NCBI GenBank assembly: GCA_013397845.1
Contig: VZTG01004475.1
Coordinates: forward strand, 319,505-383,504
Source of the DNA: Melanocharis versteri
Taxonomy: Eukaryota > Chordata > Aves > Passeriformes > Melanocharitidae
DNA length: 64,000 bases
Direction: 5' to 3'
The position numbers and the translations under genes are program-made. The notes under the pieces are model-generated. The model saw nothing but the letters and a program-made list of their open reading frames with translations. It had not been told where the DNA came from and ran no database searches. Shown here in pieces: positions 51,491-64,000 of this stretch (positions are counted from its first letter, which is position 1; the number at the start of each line of letters is the position of its first letter).

Positions 51491-54400
51491 ATTTCTCATT
51501 AAAGCGCCCTAGGTATGCAGCACAGAGGGCATTGTCCACTCCAGTTACATCTCTGTCATTCTGCTAAAAACCCCTACAGGTCCTTGGGCTGAACAGACAC
51601 AGTATGTCTGTGGTTCAGTCACCGAGGCAGCCCGGGTCAGCAGAGATCTCGGCCCAGTTACTAATCCAAGTTCAAAGTGCCTTTGGGCAAAACACTCCGT
51701 GTAAAAACTATGAGCAGTCGCCAGAAGAGGGATCAGCCCCCAGCCCCCTCTTCCCGCTTGTCCTAAAGAGGTGTTCTCACCCCTGGACTGCAGATTGTGC
51801 TGCCCTGCTCTGGTTCCAGTCACAGAGGTTTTCCACGGGGCTGTGCAGTGTGGAGAGTGCTTCTGGCTGAGGGCAGGTGGCTGCAGCATTGCAGAAATGG
51901 GGAAAAGATGAGAGTTTGGACCCTTTTGTGCTGAGAACGCTGTGGAAGATTCACCTCGTTTTCTCCACAGTGTATGAAAGAGAAGTGACTCACATTGCTT
52001 CCTTCCATTATGCTGGGGTTTTTTATAGGAATGACCCTCGCTCACTTGTTTGAAAGGAATGATTTCAGTGCATAAATGTAGTAGCAGATGATTATTTTGG
52101 GACTGGCTGTAGCAATATAAGAAGTAACCACCACGCTGCCTTTTTGCGTTGTTACCTTTTCTCTGTAAGAGATTACTGCCTCCAAAGCAGACATCCTTAC
52201 TCCCCGTCAACCCAGAGTCAGCCAGGTTAGCCTGAACCAGCATTAAAAGTGATTTCAACTAATCTGTTTGACTTGTTATTAAACTGGCCTCGTAACGTTC
52301 ACCCAAGCTGACAAGAGGGCTCTGCTCTGGGGAAGGCAGTGCCTCGCAGAGAAGCAGAGGGAGCGTGGAGCAGTAAGTTCTCCTGGGGTTTCAGCCTGCC
52401 TGCAGGCTCCCTAAATCACAGAGCCTGCTGGAACTCTGAGTTCCTGCCTGACTCCTGCAGCCCAGAGCGAGGCACCTGAGCCCACAGGGAGCTGGGATTT
52501 ATGGCACTCTCGCTGCTTCAGCTACTTGAGGGTGTGAGGTGCTGTGAATCCCTCACAGAGTGCCCGATTTCCCTCCGTGTGCTGCCAGAAAATGCCTCTT
52601 AGAATGTCACGAGTTGCAGCTTGGAAGTCAGCTGCTTAATCTTGAGGTTGTTACGTGACCAGTGTGGAAGTGCCCAGGTCTTTTTGTATATTCAGATCCT
52701 CGTTGTTTCCCCCTCACTTACTGCTTTTACCATATAGTATTTAGTAAAAACAATGAGGAAAAGAAAAGGACCAAACAAATAGGGCTGTTCTATCCCACCA
52801 GTATGATGGAACAGTTAAATTAATGGCTAAATCTAATTAGGAAATGAAAAATTACAGCTTGTCTGCTGCCAATACTAAAGCAAATGGACTGTGAGATAGA
52901 GCTATGGTTACACTCCAAAATGATCTTCCCATTGTTGAATCTTAAGGTGGCTTTGCCGCCTGCACTTGGAAATGAAATAATCCTAGCAATTATGGTTTGC
53001 AATTTGTGAGTGGTTTGAAATGTAGTGGCTTTTACTATAATAAATGGATTATTGTGTGTTGACAAAGTACAGGTTTAATTAACAGTGACAGATAAAGCTA
53101 TTGCATTTAGAAGCTGTTTATATTAGAAATTACCTGATAAAAAGGGGGGTTTAAGCATTCTAAATACTCAGTTATGCATTGCCATCTTGATCTGCTACCA
53201 TATGTATTCATCATTGCATGGATGTTGCTTGGAATCACAGCAAGTTTTTCTGAGACATCAGACTGTCATAATAACTGATGGATCAATGGCTTGATTTACA
53301 TATTTATTATGGAGAAACTGCTCGTTTTCATCAACATAACTTAGATCCTATGCATCCTTTGTCTAAAGTTAATTTGAAAATATTAATTTTCCAGTGACAG
53401 CTCAGTCTCCTTGCTGGTTAATCCCTTAATTTCACATCTACCTAGGAGTGACATTTAGTGAAATGAATGAGAAATGGTAACTTCAGGATGTCATTGTCCT
53501 TACTGACTAAGAGCAAACAGGCAGCCCAAGAGAGGCCTGGATAGCTGTACAAAATATATCAATCACAAAAACAAAAGCTAATTGCCTTCTATTTTTATTC
53601 CTTTACGTAAGAACATAACTTTAAAAATATCTCCTTCTTTAGTTTATTAATTTTCTGAAGCCTAAACCCACATATTTTTAGAAAAAATAATCCTCAAAAG
53701 GAAAAAAATGTGCCATCTGTCAGAACTAGAAATGTTGTTTTACTCTGCACATTTTGTTTTCAGTGTCGTATTCAGCATCATCTGGATCACAGTGTCTTAA
53801 TCCTTCAGCACAGGAATTTGCACAGAGGCACTCTTGGATCTCAGGGAAAATAGTCGCTGAAGTGTTTTAATGATTAAAAAATGTTGATGTTTCTCTGCTT
53901 TGTTAATTCCCTGCTTTCCCTTAATTTTACCGATTTCTGCAATTCAAGGTAGCAAAGGTGTTCAGAGGAATACAGATAAGATGAGAGGAAGGAAAAAGCT
54001 GCGAGGGAGCGGCTCAGTGCCTTCTGTGTTGTTGCACTTTGCATGGTAGACCTGAATGGGCAAGGTAGGGAGAAAAAGAGAGGAATTACAATGAGGAGAT
54101 TAAGAAATTGGAGTATAAAAGGACAGAGAGAGGAGTGGGCAAGATAAGCGTGGCACATGCAAAAAGGATCACATTCCTGGGGATGTTGGTGGCTAGAAGT
54201 GTTGGCAGGTACTTAACCCTTGGCAACCTCTTAGAAATTAGAAAAGCTTTATAAAGTCATCTTGAATTGCCATTGCTGCTCGTATCTTTGCAGATTCCTT
54301 CCATCCAGGTTGTTTCTTGTTTTGTTTTCTGGTGGCGTGCATCAGGCTTTTCTCTAAAGCAGTGCTGTTATTTGCCCAATGCATCCTGCATCAACCCTGG

Positions 54401-54555
54401 AAGCTCTGCCCGTGGCCTAAGGGTATCTCCACCAGGATCTCCCACCTCCTCCTGGGTGAGCCCTGTGCAGCCTTACTGCTGCTCCCGAGGATTTTACTGA
54501 TGGGACCTGAATACCTGCTTTGTTTGGGAAATGGATTTTAAGAATGAAAACGAGA

Positions 54556-54581
54556 TTTTTTTTTGTTTTGTTTTGTTTTTG
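54556..54581 (+). repeat. (TTTTG)n simple repeat
   Basis: A T-run is followed by about three TTTTG units. Confidence 0.8.
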
Positions 54582-56240
54582 TATGCCATCAGTTTAGCAC
54601 ATACATCAAATGTGTGCTGATAGGGACAGTGAACATGATTTTAGCCTCCAGCCTGTTTCTAACTTTAGTTTGGTAGAGGTTCAATCTAGTTCACTTATTT
54701 AGCTCGCCTCTGTTGCATGACTAAAGATCTAAGGGAAAAGTGCTTAGAGTCCCAGCATCTGTTAATTTAAGCTATTTAAAGTACAGATGAATCAGAGGAA
54801 AGGATTTTTTAAACCAGTTTCTTAGAGGGTTTGCTCCACTCACTGCGTGTGTCTATGTTGAAAATCATAGAAACTATTTTAAAATTCCAAGTTACAAAGC
54901 AGCCATTAGAAAAATGATTTTGAGTCAACGATTTTCATACCTCCCGTGATACAGTAATGTGCTCCACTGGTGGGAAGGTGCAGTGGTGAGACTGGAAATG
55001 CCTGTAAGGTATTGTTCTTTCTCTCAGACAAAAACCCCGATGGCTGCTTAAAATTGTTGTATGTCATGGATGCTACACAGGCAGTTAAAGTCTCTCTGAA
55101 AATGCGCTGCTTCTGGAGTTTGTAGGCACTACAGGAAATTTAATTGAAGCAGTTTGGGTGGTGTTATAGGACATAAAATCAGAGATGTTCCTTACTCTTA
55201 TTACATACTTAAAAATATTATCTTAGAGTGTTCCCTAATAGTTTCTTATAATTTTGCCTTGGTTTTAAAAAACGTCTTTGAGTACAAATAGATGAAAATT
55301 CCCTTGGTAACTAGGGTAATTACAGAGATTTTCAATTACCAAACTGCACGTTCACTGACTTTTCATTTATATCTTTCTCTTAAAATGAAGTTATATTACA
55401 AGATGAAGTAGATGTATCTTCTGTTTTGGCTTCTCTTCATGTTCTTGAGAATTTGTTTTTCCTTTGGGTGCTTTTCTGTTGGCTCTCTGCTTACTTTTTT
55501 TGTTTTTTTTAAGTTGTTCCATACTGTGAGAACAAACACACCATGACTGCATTCTCCTCATCCAACCCTAACCACTGTCTCTCACTGTATGTTTGTGATG
55601 TGGATGTTTCTTCCCGTTTTGGATTGGGATATGCATTTTTATTTGTGTATGTATTCACAAACACATACTCAGAATTATACATATACATTATGTTCTCATG
55701 TCTACTCAAAGCTATAGCCTTGCACATTTCACAGGAGCAGAAACACACCACAAGCCCCTCCACAGTAGGTTAATGTGAGCTGAAGAAGCTGAAGTACTTG
55801 CCACAGATACAATTTCAAAATTAATGTTATTGAGCTGCATGTATTTGGTGAATATTCCATAACAAGAGGAGTTCCACATTAAGCCAAATGAACCGATTAT
55901 GAAAATTGGAGGATAAAATAAATGTTAAATTTGCAGTGTTGACAAAGTGATGGTGCCGTTAAAAAAAAAAGCCGAAAATGTTGGGGGCTAAATTCAGGGA
56001 TTGTGTGAAAAGCACCTTGTTATAGCCCAATCTTTTCAAAATTTACTAATGCACTTTCAAGCATGTTTTTCAATTAGCTAAATATCACAGCTGCATCTTG
56101 CACCTCAGGAAGTCAGTGTTAGCTCTGCTTCCATGCTGAGAGGCCAGAGGGCTTTGCTGCAGAAGGGAAAGGAAACCAACACTAAGCTTTAAGGCGAGAC
56201 AGTCGATTGCCTTTTTTCTGTTTGCTACCATTCCTCCATC

Positions 56241-56410
56241 TTTCTGGGCATGCAAATAACACCAATTTACATTAAAAATGTATGCAGATAATTTTTACTT
56301 CTGTTTATGTCACCATTAAACGTGACTGTCTGTGATTTACCGTTGCGGTTTTAATCTTGCATTAATGCGGCTGGTTGTAATTATTTGTCTTTTTAATTGA
56401 AATAAAGTAG
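56241..56410. promoter_or_regulatory. putative conserved non-coding element with octamer site
   Basis: A perfect octamer ATGCAAAT lies at 56,250-56,257. It is followed by AT-rich sequence with several homeodomain-type cores (TAATT, ATTAA) interspersed with GC-containing words, the usual texture of vertebrate developmental enhancers. Conservation is not demonstrated here. Confidence 0.3.
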
Positions 56411-57197
56411 GAAAGAGAGGTTTCCGGAATTTGTTATTTGGACAAATATTTCTACACTTGTTTTGAAGTAAGCATCTAGCTATGGTGAGTGGGACTGCAG
56501 GACAGAACAGCCCCCTGTGACTGCACAGTTTATTATGGAGCTGGAAATCTCAGTGAGGGCATGGCCCTGGAAAAAAATGACAGCTTTCTACCTGTGTTGC
56601 AGTAGAAGAAATAATCTGTGGAAATACCAAACTACAGGATAAAGTCTTCTTTGGAGCAGAATTATTTAGTTAGCTTTGCTTTCCTTCTTTTGTAGTGGTA
56701 CACAGAGCCTATTTTAATTTTACAATATTTATAGTGTGCAGTTATGATTGTCTTTAAAAGCTGTGGGGTGTGAAATAGGAATATATGTATTTTTTACATT
56801 AAAGGGTTCAGAAATGCCTTTCCTAAGGAAACTGTCAGTGGTGCTGGAGAATATCAAAGTCAGTGTGAAGCTGTTATGCTAAAAACTAACTTTTCATTCA
56901 ATTTCTCTGCCTCTGCATTTGAAATCTTGATAAAGGTTGAAAGTTTAGAGGTGACTGATACAGTTATGGATGCAGGGACTGTTTAGCTAATTGGCAGCAC
57001 TTTGAATAAAGGTACCATTTATAAATTATTCATTGATATATATTCCATGATTAATAGGTGGAGCTCAGTTCTTCAGCTCATTGAAAAGCATATTCAAATT
57101 GTTTCAGTAAATCTGTAACAGATGCTGCTCTAACAAATTGTTATAAAACACATTATAATGTGGAGATATAACTGAAGCAATATATATCATTTCACTG

Positions 57198-57254
57198 TTA
57201 TTCAGTGTCACTGTCTTCTTATATAATTTCTCACATCACTGTGACACTGAATAA
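57198..57254. repeat. perfect 14-bp inverted repeat with 29-nt loop
   Basis: The arms TTATTCAGTGTCAC (57,198-57,211) and GTGACACTGAATAA (57,241-57,254) are exactly complementary. The loop is AT-rich and also contains 'atcact'. It could be a remnant of a small inverted-repeat transposon or a structured RNA. The stem is too short for a standard microRNA precursor. Confidence 0.65.
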
Positions 57255-59094
57255 AGTAGGTTTTTCTTTCCTAATGAGGAATGAAACCATATCCTATTTG
57301 TGAAATGCCAACTCCATTAAAATCACTGGTGAAATTTCCACTGGCATTACGTGTTCAAGAGTACAATTCAAATTTCTGTGCTGTAAATTGGTGTGAGTGT
57401 CCTGATGTCACTCTAAGAAAAGGTTTATAGATAGAATAATAATGTTGTGGTCAATGCATATTAAAGTTATTTCTTCATTGCTACTTCCAAGCCCCTTTGT
57501 TGAAGGAAGAACTTAAGTTTTCAATGGAAGTTCCAGTCTTGGTTGTACTCATTCAAGCCTTCCTCCTCCTTTCTTGTGAAGAATCATCTTTTGTGAGTCT
57601 CTGAAGTCACTTCAGGCTCTCTTCTTGCTCCTCCATCAGTGGGGGATGATGGTGGGCAGTATTTTCTGCTATTGTCTGTCTCCATGCTTTGTCTCACAGT
57701 CACCCAGGTTCACTGCTGTTCTCTCTAAAGGGGTCTAATCCTGCAGATTTGTGCACTGTACTCTCTTTTGCAATCTCCCACTGAGGAGATAGTCACATCC
57801 ATATCACCCAGGGATGGCAGCAGGATTGAGACCTTGGATTGGAAAGTATCATTACTGTGGTTAAAATCTGTCCAAACACACTGAGAATCCAGAAGTCAGA
57901 GCCATTTTGGATTATTTTCACGTGAATCTTCTGTTGTCAAGGGTAATGAATTAACCTATGACTCAGAGAACATGAAAATGTTGCAGTTCAGAGAGTTGTA
58001 CAAAGTTGTTGTATAGATTAATATATTTGAACTTTTCAAGGGTCCCACAGGTTACTGGCAGGCACATTTGGGGAATTCAGAAAAACAGATGGTCAATATT
58101 TACAGGAGAGACTCAAACAAGGTGATTAGGACAACAAAAAGGGTGATACAAAATTCAAGTTGCCTGTGGAAAAATGACTGTGGAGCAGGTGGGGAGAAAA
58201 TGACAATGTGCCATTGAACTAAAACGCAGCCTCCTGCTGTGGTTTGGGGGTGGTTGCTGCTTTGAGGAGGTGGGTGCAGTGATGTGTAGCCTCCCTGCTG
58301 GACAGCACCACATTTTCTGAGAGGAAATTCATGTCATCAGCTTCACAGACAAAACCAGACATTTACCTGAGAATTCCAGAGCAGCCTGTGCGAGATACAA
58401 TATACGTTGAATGATATTTTCCCGGAATTTCTCTTCATAGCTTTCAAATGCATCATTGACTTGCAAAATTCCCCATTAGGGGCACGCTTGCAGACCACCA
58501 CCTACCAGAGGAAGGCAGCTCGTGTGGATCAACAACTGTAGCACTTGCAAATGCATTTCCTGTAAGAAATAGCTTCTCGCTCCACGACTATCACAATTCA
58601 TGGATTCTCTCTCCATCTGTCTCAGACTCCAACATATTTCATCCCGTGCACCAAATGTCCCCAGGGAAAGTGTGGGTGAAAAGAATCCTCCGGCACTAAA
58701 ATGAATTCACACAGACAATTGGTGAAAAAATACGAAAATAATATTTTCCCCAAGACGAGAACTCCATTTCCAGCCTCTCTCACAAATCCTTAAGGAATGT
58801 CTACAAAATACCTTCATGAGGCTGTGTTGGGAGAATAAGTCACATCTATTGGACACTAAACCCAGGACTCCACAGAGGTTTTATTGCACATTATAATTTT
58901 GATTTCCATTAGTTTCTTGTATTCCAGAGGCAACAATTCCCTGCTTTATTTCCCCATCTTCTTGTCCTGATCATCTTGTTTTAGTCCCTTCTGCGAATAC
59001 TGAACATCTCTCTTTTTCTGAATTCCTTAAACAGCTTAGGTGAATGTGCACAATTTGTCTTAACCCTGTTTTGCTTGAAGGTTGCTGCTCCCAC

Positions 59095-59136
59095 ACCAAA
59101 ACTGAAGGAAAGCTTCTGTACAAGTCCCTTTTTTTT
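59095..59136. repeat. 42-bp contig-end overlap (pairs with 60622-60663)
   Basis: The last 42 bases before the N at 59,137, ending in eight T, recur exactly after the N at 60,621. The contig 60,622-60,851 should therefore follow 59,136 directly. Confidence 0.85.
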
Positions 59137-59582
59137 NGTGGCCAAATGGAAATGCAGGTGTTTAAGTCCAGAACTCGTGGCTGAAAAGCTCCAGTTTTGC
59201 TTTTGTGAGTACATTGCTATGGCGTGTGGACAAACACCAGTCACTTTCAGCTGCGTTAGTGAAAGCACTTTTTTGTTAAATACAGGAAAAGGGTGCCCAG
59301 AAATGGCTGACACTGTGTGGGTTTGGGTACTGAAGGCATTGCTCTTCTCCAAATGCTGCAGCTGCTCACTGAAAACCTTGGGGCGTCTGTGCTGTGACTC
59401 AGCATGTCTATTTTAGGGGTCTTAATTTCCAAAATTCTGTTGATAACTCTATCAAAAAAGGGCTGGTTACACAACAATTGAGTTAATTCCCAAAGAAAAC
59501 AGCTAAATGCTAATTTTTAAAATGTAAGCAAAATATTTTTCAATAATTCATAGTGTTAAATAATGAGCTTCTTTCAGGAAAT

Positions 59583-60620
59583 TTCTCCTGAAATTTTTTT
59601 AGATGTAATAGGGTAAAAATTCCCTTTGTATATTTAGAGGTCTGAACACAGCAAATTGTTTATACATATTTATTAAAAATCATAACTACCTGTTATGTCT
59701 TAAGAGCAAAGCCTGGTACCTTTAGACAAAAGACAGTGGCAATATGGCTCACTGGAGATTGTGGGACTTTCTTCAAACCCATAAAAGTAAATATTACTTA
59801 AAGGAAATTAGGTATTTGTGAAATCAGAGCTGGAATTAAGCCTCCAAAACATTCAGGTTTTTTCTTCATAGGATTATTTGGAGGAAAATGGTTCATATGA
59901 GTGGGAAACTTCCTAAATTACTTAAGGTTCTCTCAAAAGTCATTCTCTGGCTTTAGTTTAAAAGAGTGTTTTACTGGAGGTGTGTTGCTGAAATAACAAC
60001 TCTATAAGGTTTCATATTTCAGTTATTTCCAGGGCTCTGTTTACAAGTAAAAATGCCTTGGTATGTTAGCGGGGCAGAATAAGGATTTTACTGTCAAAGG
60101 TTTTGTGAGAACTTTTCATTTATAGGCACAAGAATAATTAAATTTTGGTTATTCGTTAGTCAATATTTGTTAGTCAACCTTTTTAATTAGGTTTTTTTTT
60201 TCTTTTGCTTTTGTCCTTTTTCTCTCTAGAACTCTTAAATGAGCAATGGTTGCGTATCTTTAGAAGGATATCATAGCAACCAAGACATGGGGAAGACAAT
60301 AAATAAGAAAGTACAGTCCAGCAGTTTGTTGTAGCAGAGGTTAATCAATGGAACTGCAGCTTCGATCGCAGAGCCTGAATTCATTTCTTGTATTTGATTT
60401 TCCCTCCAGCTACCATTACAATTTACTTTATATTAAATGACTTCTGATGAGAAGATGACTTTAACCTCTTTTCAGTCCTGTCCATTCAGTGCATTATTGT
60501 GGACTGTAGATTAAACAAAACCTACCCTGACAGAAGTAAATTTAGGCAATGTAGTTTCATTTTGTGATGCCAGAGTAACTCTTCGTTACCAAGTACCTTT
60601 CTTCATTAGCTGAACTTGAT
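59583..60620. repeat. assembly duplicate, 1,038 bp, copy 1 (pairs with 60853-61890)
   Basis: This 1,038-bp block recurs at an offset of exactly 1,270 bases. I notice a single substitution (59,784 A versus 61,054 G). It ends directly at the N at 60,621. It is an unmerged contig overlap or a pair of alleles. Confidence 0.9.
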
Positions 60621-60837
60621 NACCAAAACTGAAGGAAAGCTTCTGTACAAGTCCCTTTTTTTTCTCACAACCACATTACCTGTTCTAATAAGACTTTCCT
60701 TGCAGCCCTTATTTCACTTATATCCTTAGATGGTGTTGATTAAAGAAACAATAATACCACATCCTGGGGAAGAGAACAGTGAGCTCTTTTCCCTTCTTTC
60801 AGCACTGTGCTGTGCAATTGCATGTGCCTATATGGAG

Positions 60838-60851
60838 ATACATATATATAT
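60838..60851 (+). repeat. (AT)n microsatellite truncated at a contig end
   Basis: A TA dinucleotide run reaches the N at 60,852. The contig probably broke in this microsatellite, so its real length is unknown. Confidence 0.6.
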
Positions 60852-60852
60852 N

Positions 60853-61890
60853 TTCTCCTGAAATTTTTTTAGATGTAATAGGGTAAAAATTCCCTTTGTA
60901 TATTTAGAGGTCTGAACACAGCAAATTGTTTATACATATTTATTAAAAATCATAACTACCTGTTATGTCTTAAGAGCAAAGCCTGGTACCTTTAGACAAA
61001 AGACAGTGGCAATATGGCTCACTGGAGATTGTGGGACTTTCTTCAAACCCATAGAAGTAAATATTACTTAAAGGAAATTAGGTATTTGTGAAATCAGAGC
61101 TGGAATTAAGCCTCCAAAACATTCAGGTTTTTTCTTCATAGGATTATTTGGAGGAAAATGGTTCATATGAGTGGGAAACTTCCTAAATTACTTAAGGTTC
61201 TCTCAAAAGTCATTCTCTGGCTTTAGTTTAAAAGAGTGTTTTACTGGAGGTGTGTTGCTGAAATAACAACTCTATAAGGTTTCATATTTCAGTTATTTCC
61301 AGGGCTCTGTTTACAAGTAAAAATGCCTTGGTATGTTAGCGGGGCAGAATAAGGATTTTACTGTCAAAGGTTTTGTGAGAACTTTTCATTTATAGGCACA
61401 AGAATAATTAAATTTTGGTTATTCGTTAGTCAATATTTGTTAGTCAACCTTTTTAATTAGGTTTTTTTTTTCTTTTGCTTTTGTCCTTTTTCTCTCTAGA
61501 ACTCTTAAATGAGCAATGGTTGCGTATCTTTAGAAGGATATCATAGCAACCAAGACATGGGGAAGACAATAAATAAGAAAGTACAGTCCAGCAGTTTGTT
61601 GTAGCAGAGGTTAATCAATGGAACTGCAGCTTCGATCGCAGAGCCTGAATTCATTTCTTGTATTTGATTTTCCCTCCAGCTACCATTACAATTTACTTTA
61701 TATTAAATGACTTCTGATGAGAAGATGACTTTAACCTCTTTTCAGTCCTGTCCATTCAGTGCATTATTGTGGACTGTAGATTAAACAAAACCTACCCTGA
61801 CAGAAGTAAATTTAGGCAATGTAGTTTCATTTTGTGATGCCAGAGTAACTCTTCGTTACCAAGTACCTTTCTTCATTAGCTGAACTTGAT
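60853..61890. repeat. assembly duplicate, 1,038 bp, copy 2 (pairs with 59583-60620)
   Basis: This copy begins directly after the N at 60,852 and continues into unique sequence at 61,891. It is the true continuation of the contig 59,138-60,620. Confidence 0.9.
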
Positions 61891-64000
61891 TTAATCTGCT
61901 CTGAAGTGTTTATTTTATCCTTGTATGGACCTATAAAGTATTTACAGAAGAATGAAAAATATCATTGGCACAAAAAATGTAATGAAAGCCTTTTCCAGGG
62001 CTGAGGCACATAATTTTATAATGTCCAATATTCTTTTCCCTGCCTTCCTTCTCAAAGGTACTGTATCTTTTCCCTCATGTGTTTCACGGAGGCACAAGCT
62101 TGCAGAAATAGTCAGCTAGGTCTGTATTTTTTTGTGTTCACTGGTCAAACTTCAGAGTAACCTGCCCCTTTGAGGTGCCTCTTCTAATTTTTCACTAGAT
62201 CAGCTGCCAACAAGATATTTTTTTTATCCCTGTACAAGACGATGATGATAAAAGCATTCTCTACGTGGGACTGATAAGAAACAAATAATCTCACAAACGA
62301 AACGTATAGCCTTTCCAAAAGGCAGGATTATCACTTGTGTGAAGTAATACTGGGGAAAGCGATCAGTTGAGACAAAATAATCCGTGGGCCAGGAGCAGGA
62401 AGTGTGTGGGATCCAGAATCACCCCTGGGCAGTCAGAGAGTGGGTGTAGGACACTTGCACCGAGTTTAGAAACACAAGTAGTAGCAAGTTTGTGGGCGCA
62501 ACCAGTCAGAGCTCTGCTGGCTGTCCTTGAGGAATGTTGTTGTTGTTCACCAGTGGGAGCCCAGCTGTGGTTCCCTGGAGCTTTGCAGTTCCAGGAGAGC
62601 TGCCTGTCTCTCGCCATGGTGTGCACAAGGAAAGCTGAGCTGGTCTGGGGAGCTGCAGAGGTTCCTGCCGTGGCTGGTGTGAGAGCAGACGTGTTGTGTT
62701 CCGTCTCCTGCTCTGCCTTGCCCTGGACTGCCAGCGAAGAAATGGGCTGGAATCCTCCTGTGCTGCATTTGTTTCTCCCAACCATTCCTACCTGCTCCTC
62801 CATTTCTACAGCTGCACTTTGCCATCTTCCACCTCTTGCTCTCCCATCCCAAATTCTTCTTTGTTTCTTGCACCCATTGACAGAGATGAATTTATTCCTT
62901 CCATTGCCTCTTGGCATTTAGTTCATATTCTGCTCTTATTCTCCGTGTTTCTTTCTTACCTGTAGATTTATTTTCCTCAGATTATTGTATTGTTTTCTTT
63001 TCTTGCCCTAAGTTGGCACAGCTGCCATCTGACTTTTCTTTGTGTGATGTATCTTTTTTTCTCTATTCTCATGTTCTGCAGTGTGTGAAATGCACTGAAC
63101 TGTGGAGTTGCCAAGAAGCATCAAACAGTGAGGAAGAGATAAAAGTATTGAACTGCAAGAATGTACTTTAAGCTCTGTGTGCTGCCACAGACAGGACTGG
63201 TTCCCTATTGTACAGTTCTACTTGTGTTGTATAAGTTTTAGGACTAATTATGACATATGTTGCTCATTCATTTTTGCTTTCTTGGGCATAAAATCCAATT
63301 CCACCTGGGAGAAATGTTCTTTCTGAACACACTTTTCACCTGTAGGGCAGCCCCAGAAAAGAAAAGCAGTGAACCTGAACAATTTGAAATCCTAGCTTTG
63401 CAAGCAAATCCAATAACATACCTTCTAACAGTCTGTGCATTTTCAAACTTGACTTTAGTCAAATGTACGTATTAGTAACAGTAGGTTGTTAGAAAGATTT
63501 ATCTTCAAGGGGTTGTTTTTTTTGCTTGAGTACTATTTGCATAAATGTTTATAAAGCATGATTTTAGAGTTTGCACAGACTTTTCCCATCCCTGTTACAC
63601 TTTAATCCTTGCCTTCTTGCCAATTTAGAAAAAGAAACCTACTACAGTCAAAGCATTACCATCACTCTAAAAATGAGTTTAGCTTGTATTTACTGAAAAA
63701 TTGAGAGGGAGCTTGCAATAAGAATCTTTTTTTTTTTTTATTGATGAGAAGAATAATTTTAGAACTACAGATATTGCATAAAAGCAGTTTTATTTGCCTT
63801 GTATTGTTTACAAGATGCAAGGGAGGTTTAAAAGAATAGTATCTAATGTACAGTAGCAGAAGGCAGGAAATTAAATTTATTGCAGACTTCCTCCTCTTTG
63901 TTTCTTTCCAGAGGAAAGCAGAAATTTTCTACTTGAGCAAGTGAAGCTTGAAAGGTTTTAAAAAAACCCCAAAAACCCCAACACTTCCCCTTCCCCTCAT
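61891..64000 (+). other. NLGN1: NLGN1 intron, no gene recognised
   Basis: Intronic sequence. A GC-richer patch at about 62,380-62,900 carries two fully antiparallel 184-codon frames. They overlap each other almost base for base, which suggests lack of stops in a GC-rich patch, not two genes. No known domain is seen in either. T- and A-runs near 63,728 and 63,958 are simple sequence. Confidence 0.6.

Larger units (their letters stand above)
45001..59094 (+). other. NLGN1: NLGN1 intron, no gene recognised
   Basis: This intronic sequence contains one possible old interspersed repeat (about 51,405-51,490), a TTTTG repeat (54,556-54,581), a long hairpin (57,198-57,254) and an AT-rich conserved-element-like block at about 56,240-56,410. 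The longest open frame (minus strand, 51,545-52,258, 237 codons) has no recognisable domain. Confidence 0.65.

Noticed and set aside
51545..52258. 237-codon minus-strand open frame
   Set aside because: No recognisable domain and no splice-bounded structure. The frame is long but lies in moderately GC-rich sequence that partly abuts a repeat-like block.
62241..62256. GATGATGAT run considered as part of the acidic A2 exon
   Set aside because: The surrounding codons do not match A2 and no acceptor/donor pair bounds it.
62363..62921. Two antiparallel 184-codon frames
   Set aside because: Almost complete antisense overlap in a GC-richer patch indicates absence of stops on both strands; neither translation shows a known domain.
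1..64000. CRISPR arrays, operons, phage or bacterial mobile elements
   Set aside because: No spaced direct repeats, no ribosome-binding-site-led gene clusters and clear eukaryotic exon-intron structure.

Overview
The window is vertebrate, almost certainly avian, genomic DNA. Two decayed CR1 LINE 3' ends with the usual bird sequence are present (about 7,110-7,214 and 28,575-28,790), both on the minus strand. DNA between genes is AT-rich and repeat-poor, and the only recognisable coding sequence is interrupted by canonical introns. There is no sign of bacterial or viral gene organisation; nearly all short open frames look like chance.

The window lies inside neuroligin-1 (NLGN1), plus strand, a postsynaptic adhesion protein that binds presynaptic neurexins. 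The exon at 11,260-12,065 holds 313 nt of 5' UTR with several upstream ORFs, then the start codon and residues 1-164: signal peptide, start of the cholinesterase-like domain, one N-glycosylation sequon and the first disulfide pair. After a 451-bp intron comes a 60-bp cassette exon, 12,517-12,576. It encodes the basic splice-site-A insert A1, VKRISKECARKPGKKICRKG, apparently identical to the mammalian insert as I recall it. Both exons are in phase 1, so A1 can be skipped or included without changing frame.

Layout: 1-11,259 is the intron (or 5' flank) upstream of the first coding exon; 11,260-12,576 holds the two exons; 12,577-64,000 is one long intron in which I find no further NLGN1 exon and did not find the A2 insert. 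The introns hold a few CR1 remnants, simple repeats, GC/CpG-rich islets, AT-rich blocks that resemble conserved non-coding elements, and three notable inverted-repeat structures.

The assembly needs care. At both ends of the window (437-1,942 and 59,095-61,890) single-N joins flank duplicated blocks with the same topology: contig 3 repeats the end of contig 1, and contig 4 repeats the end of contig 2. This is the signature of neighbouring contigs placed in swapped order without merging overlaps, not of real tandem duplication. A third overlap lies at 7,683-7,792, and a 47-N gap flanked by homopolymers starts 52 bp after the A1 donor. I see no undescribed genetic system; the best biological leads are A1 conservation, the uORF-rich leader and a few structured intronic elements.
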